Source: Streptacidiphilus pinicola
GTDB lineage: Bacteria; Actinomycetota; Actinomycetes; Streptomycetales; Streptomycetaceae
Assembly (NCBI RefSeq): GCF_003258295.1
Contig: NZ_QKYN01000111.1
Span: 24,842 to 88,841 of the forward strand
DNA length: 64,000 nucleotides
Reading direction: 5' to 3'
In this document: piece by piece, positions 61,590 through 64,000 of the stretch
How the letters are laid out: the number at the start of each line of letters is the position of its first letter
How positions within the stretch are numbered: position 1 is the stretch's first letter
Notes under the pieces: model-generated
Database searches by the model: none
What the model saw: the letters and a program-made list of their open reading frames with translations, nothing else
What the model was told of the DNA's origin: nothing
Made by a program: the position numbers and the translations under genes

Positions 61590-61868
61590 TCAGGCGGCCG
61601 GGAGTTCGTCGAGGCCCTCGGAGACCAGCTTCGCGAGGCGGTCGAGGGCGGCGTCGGCGTCGGGTGCGTCGGAGGAGAGGACGACCTCCTCGCCGCCCTG
61701 GGCGCCGAGGCCCAGGAGGGCGAGCATGGACGCGGCGTTGACCGGGGTGCCGCCGTTCTTGGCGATGGTCACGGGCACGCCCACCGCGCCCGCGGCGCGG
61801 ACGAAGATGGAGGCGGGACGGGCGTGCAGGCCCTCGGGCCAGCCGATGGTGACGCGGCGCTCAGCCAT
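61590..61868 (-). CDS. ptsH: HPr phosphocarrier protein of the PTS
   Basis: The 92-residue protein is HPr: the active-site His-15 lies in GLHARPAS, and Ser-47 (VNAASM) is at the regulatory-serine position. HPr passes phosphate from enzyme I to sugar-specific EIIA proteins in the cytoplasm. The start ATG 61868 is 95 bases downstream of a DasR operator. The ptsH position next to the GNAT/acyl-CoA synthetase gene matches other Streptomyces. Confidence 0.95.
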   Translation of the reverse strand: MAERRVTIGWPEGLHARPASIFVRAAGAVGVPVTIAKNGGTPVNAASMLALLGLGAQGGEEVVLSSDAPDADAALDRLAKLVSEGLDELPAA

Positions 61869-61962
61869 GGTGCGTGCCTTTCGCGTGGTGCGTGGAGCAG
61901 GGAACTCGGACAACTCAGGATATTCGGAACATTCGGCTTCACTGCGAACCCGGGCGTCCCTC

Positions 61963-61978
61963 TGTTGTCTAGACCATT
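61963..61978. promoter_or_regulatory. DasR-responsive element (dre) upstream of ptsH
   Basis: TGTTGTCTAGACCATT matches 13 of 16 bases of the dre consensus AGTGGTCTAGACCACT, including the TCTAGA centre. DasR, the GlcNAc-6-phosphate-responsive GntR regulator, controls PTS genes including ptsH in Streptomyces. Confidence 0.85.
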
Positions 61979-62105
61979 CTCGCACGCGTCACGGCAGGAC
62001 GGACCGGTCAGCGGGAAGTCAGGCCCAACGTCCCCTCGCGCCGGGCCGACAGGCCCACTCGGCGTCGCACGCCACCCGCGCCGCTTCCGCGGTTAACCTG
62101 GGCGA

Positions 62106-64000
62106 GTGAGCGAGAGCTACCCGGCCCACTGGGAGGCCGACATCGTGCTGCGCGACGGCGGCACGGCCCGGATCCGCCCGATCGTCCCGGACGACGCGGA
62201 CCGACTCGTCGCCTTCTACCAGCGGGTCTCGGACCAGTCGAAGTACTACCGGTTCTTCGCTCCCTACCCGCGGCTGTCCGCCAAGGACGTCCGGCACTTC
62301 ACCCACCACGACTTCGTCGACCGTGTCGGGCTGGCCGCGATGGTGAACGACGAGTTCATCGCGACGGTCCGCTACGACCGCATCGACGAGACCGGCCGGC
62401 CCTCCGGCTCCGGTACCGAGGCCGAGGTCGCCTTCCTGGTGGAGGACGAGCACCAGGGGCGGGGGCTCGCCTCCGCCCTGCTGGAGCACATCGCGGCCTC
62501 GGCCCGGGAGCGCGGCATCCGCCGCTTCGTGGCCGAGGTGCTGCCGGACAACCGGAAGATGGCCAAGGTCTTCACCGAGGCGGGCTACACCCAGCAGCGC
62601 AGCTTCACCGACGGCGTGCTGCACTTCGAGTTCGACCTCACCCCCACCGAGGAGTCGCTCGCGGTCATGCGCGCCCGCGAGCACCGCGCCGAGGCGCGGT
62701 CGATGCAGCGGCTGCTCGCACCTCGCTCGGTCGCGGTGATCGGCGCGGGGCGCAACCCCGTCGGCGTCGGCCGGACCGTGCTGCGCAACCTGCTGACGGG
62801 CGGCTTCACCGGGCCCCTCTACGCCATCAACCAGGCCGCCGCCGACCCGGCGGCAGGCCTGACCGAGCTGGACGGCGTGCCCGTCCACGCCGCGATCGGG
62901 GACGTCGCCGCGCCGGTCGACCTCGCCGTGATCGCGGTCCCTGCCGAGCGGGTGCCGGACGTGGTGGCCGACTGCGGCACGGCGGGCGTGCGGGGGCTGG
63001 TCGTGATCACCGCCGGCTTCGCCGAGACCGGCCTCGACGGGCGCGCCCGGCAGCGCGAACTGGTCCACCAGGCGCGCGCAGCGGGCATGCGCGTGCTCGG
63101 ACCCAACGCCTTCGGCCTGATCAACACGGATCCGGAGATCCGGCTCGACGCCTCGCTCTCCCCGCAGCTGCCCCGGCGCGGACCGCTCGGCATCTTCACC
63201 CAGTCCGGGGCGATCGGCGCGGCGCTGCTGGAGGCCGCGCACCGGCGCGGGCTCGGCATCTCCTCGTTCGCCTCGGTCGGCAACCGGGCGGACGTCTCCG
63301 GCAACGACCTGCTGCAGTTCTTCGAGGAGGACGAGGCCACCGGCGTCGCCCTGCTCTACCTGGAGTCCTTCGGTAACCCGCGCAAGTTCAGCCGCCTCGC
63401 GCGCCGGGTCGCCGCGCGCAAACCGCTGGTGGTGGTCAAGGGCGGCCGCGACACCCGCAGCATCCCGGCCGGGCACGCGGCGGCGATCACCAAGCTGGCC
63501 GACTCCACCGTCGACACGCTCTTCGACCAGGCCGGCGTGATCCGGGTCGACACCATCACCGAGCTCTACGACGCGGCCGACCTGCTCGCCCACCAGCCGC
63601 TCACGGCCGGGCCGCGGATCGCCATCGTCGGCAACTCCGACTCGCTCGGCCTGCTCACCCACGACGCCGCCCTCGGCGCCGGCCTCCAGCCGCTGCTGCC
63701 GCACGACCTCACCACGGGCGCGACGCCGGACGACTTCCGGCGCGGGCTGCGCGCCGCGATCGACCGGCCCGACAGCGACGCGGTGGTCGCCGTCGTCATC
63801 CCCCCGATCGGCGCGGGCGGCTTCCCGACCTTCCCCGGCTCGGGCCTGATCAGCCGCACCAGCCTCCCGGCACTGAGGCAGGACGCCCCGCCCCTCGACC
63901 TCGCCCCCCTCGCCGCCGCGCTCCGCGACAGCGCCCACCGCGCCCGCGCCGCGGGCGCGGTGGGCGCTGTCGCGGAGGGCGGCGGCGAGGGGGGCGAGGT
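62106..64000 (+). CDS. GNAT plus ADP-forming acyl-CoA synthetase-like protein (3' partial)
   Basis: From GTG 62106 the frame stays open to the window edge (over 630 codons). An N-terminal GNAT domain (LVEDEHQGRGLASALLEHIA, acetyl-CoA loop) is fused to an acyl-CoA synthetase (NDP-forming) region: RSVAVIGAGRNPVGVGRTVL CoA-binding fold and FTQSGAIGAALLEAAHRR. The His-loop subdomain and ATP-grasp would follow outside the window. This order is that of Pat-type protein acetyltransferases that acetylate lysines of metabolic enzymes. The last 103 bases form a near-perfect palindrome, so the final visible residues (AGAVGAVAEGGGEGGE) may not be natural. Confidence 0.85.
   Translation, partial: MSESYPAHWEADIVLRDGGTARIRPIVPDDADRLVAFYQRVSDQSKYYRFFAPYPRLSAKDVRHFTHHDFVDRVGLAAMVNDEFIATVRYDRIDETGRPSGSGTEAEVAFLVEDEHQGRGLASALLEHIAASARERGIRRFVAEVLPDNRKMAKVFTEAGYTQQRSFTDGVLHFEFDLTPTEESLAVMRAREHRAEARSMQRLLAPRSVAVIGAGRNPVGVGRTVLRNLLTGGFTGPLYAINQAAADPAAGLTELDGVPVHAAIGDVAAPVDLAVIAVPAERVPDVVADCGTAGVRGLVVITAGFAETGLDGRARQRELVHQARAAGMRVLGPNAFGLINTDPEIRLDASLSPQLPRRGPLGIFTQSGAIGAALLEAAHRRGLGISSFASVGNRADVSGNDLLQFFEEDEATGVALLYLESFGNPRKFSRLARRVAARKPLVVVKGGRDTRSIPAGHAAAITKLADSTVDTLFDQAGVIRVDTITELYDAADLLAHQPLTAGPRIAIVGNSDSLGLLTHDAALGAGLQPLLPHDLTTGATPDDFRRGLRAAIDRPDSDAVVAVVIPPIGAGGFPTFPGSGLISRTSLPALRQDAPPLDLAPLAAALRDSAHRARAAGAVGAVAEGGGEGGE
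63898..64000. repeat. 103-bp near-perfect palindrome at the right edge
   Basis: Two 51-base arms around a single central base (63949) are complementary except for one position. It lies inside the acyl-CoA synthetase gene and reaches the last base of the window, so its true end is not visible. Confidence 0.9.

Noticed and set aside
1..64000. tRNA, rRNA, CRISPR array, transposase or phage genes
   Set aside because: None was recognised on reading either strand; regularly spaced repeats of CRISPR type are absent and the only repeats are those listed.

Overview
The window is chromosomal DNA of a Streptomycetaceae actinobacterium (Streptomyces, Kitasatospora or Streptacidiphilus; the sequence alone does not separate these). 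The signs are very high GC, frequent GTG starts, four-base ATGA or GTGA start/stop overlaps, and a core block in the order whiH-like GntR regulator, hrdB, trypsin-like protease, DUF7455, parE, two-component genes, parC, paired M16 peptidases, ptsH, GNAT/acyl-CoA synthetase. From memory this resembles the hrdB to ptsH part of the Streptomyces coelicolor core.

Layout. 1-4.3 kb: DUF4192 protein (cut by the left edge), an NrtR-like Nudix protein and an ABC transporter whose ATPase has lost key catalytic residues. 4.5-11.8 kb: whiH-like regulator, hrdB with an exact SigR-type promoter, secreted trypsin, topoisomerase IV subunit B. 12-19.4 kb: two two-component systems flanking a DUF485/acetate-symporter pair. 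19.5-25 kb: two divergent NIS siderophore synthetases with an iron box, a sucrase/ferredoxin-like protein, a GNAT and a HAD phosphatase. 25-33 kb: a third two-component system, topoisomerase IV subunit A, an M16 peptidase pair. 33-37 kb: TetR/MFS efflux pair, RtcB RNA ligase with a possible leader peptide.

37-45 kb is the first accessory island. It has a complete conservon (cvnA-D), a CYP157-like P450 lacking EXXR, and between them, on the other strand, three coupled genes: a DMATS aromatic prenyltransferase, a haem-oxygenase-like diiron protein and a nucleotidyltransferase. The conservon and the P450 are about 5.8 kb apart but carry the same promoter/leader element, including a hairpin with compensating base changes, so they are probably still co-regulated. 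44.7-49.9 kb: a secreted three-repeat protein, a 5'-truncated SDR, and a response regulator/kinase pair with a 35-bp site repeated upstream of the kinase and of a small Pro-rich protein.

50-57.3 kb is the second accessory island: five coupled minus-strand genes (AsnB-like amidotransferase, PrpF-like isomerase, amidohydrolase, MFS exporter, multicopper oxidase) that look like a compact, uncharacterised biosynthetic operon. Its MFS gene carries an in-frame copy of a palindromic interspersed repeat. 57.5-64 kb: aquaporin-like protein, MarR and YrdB-like genes around a cluster of operators, acyl-CoA synthetase, ptsH with a DasR site, and a GNAT/ADP-forming acyl-CoA synthetase running off the right edge inside a near-perfect 103-bp palindrome.

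I saw no tRNA, rRNA, CRISPR array, transposase or prophage gene.
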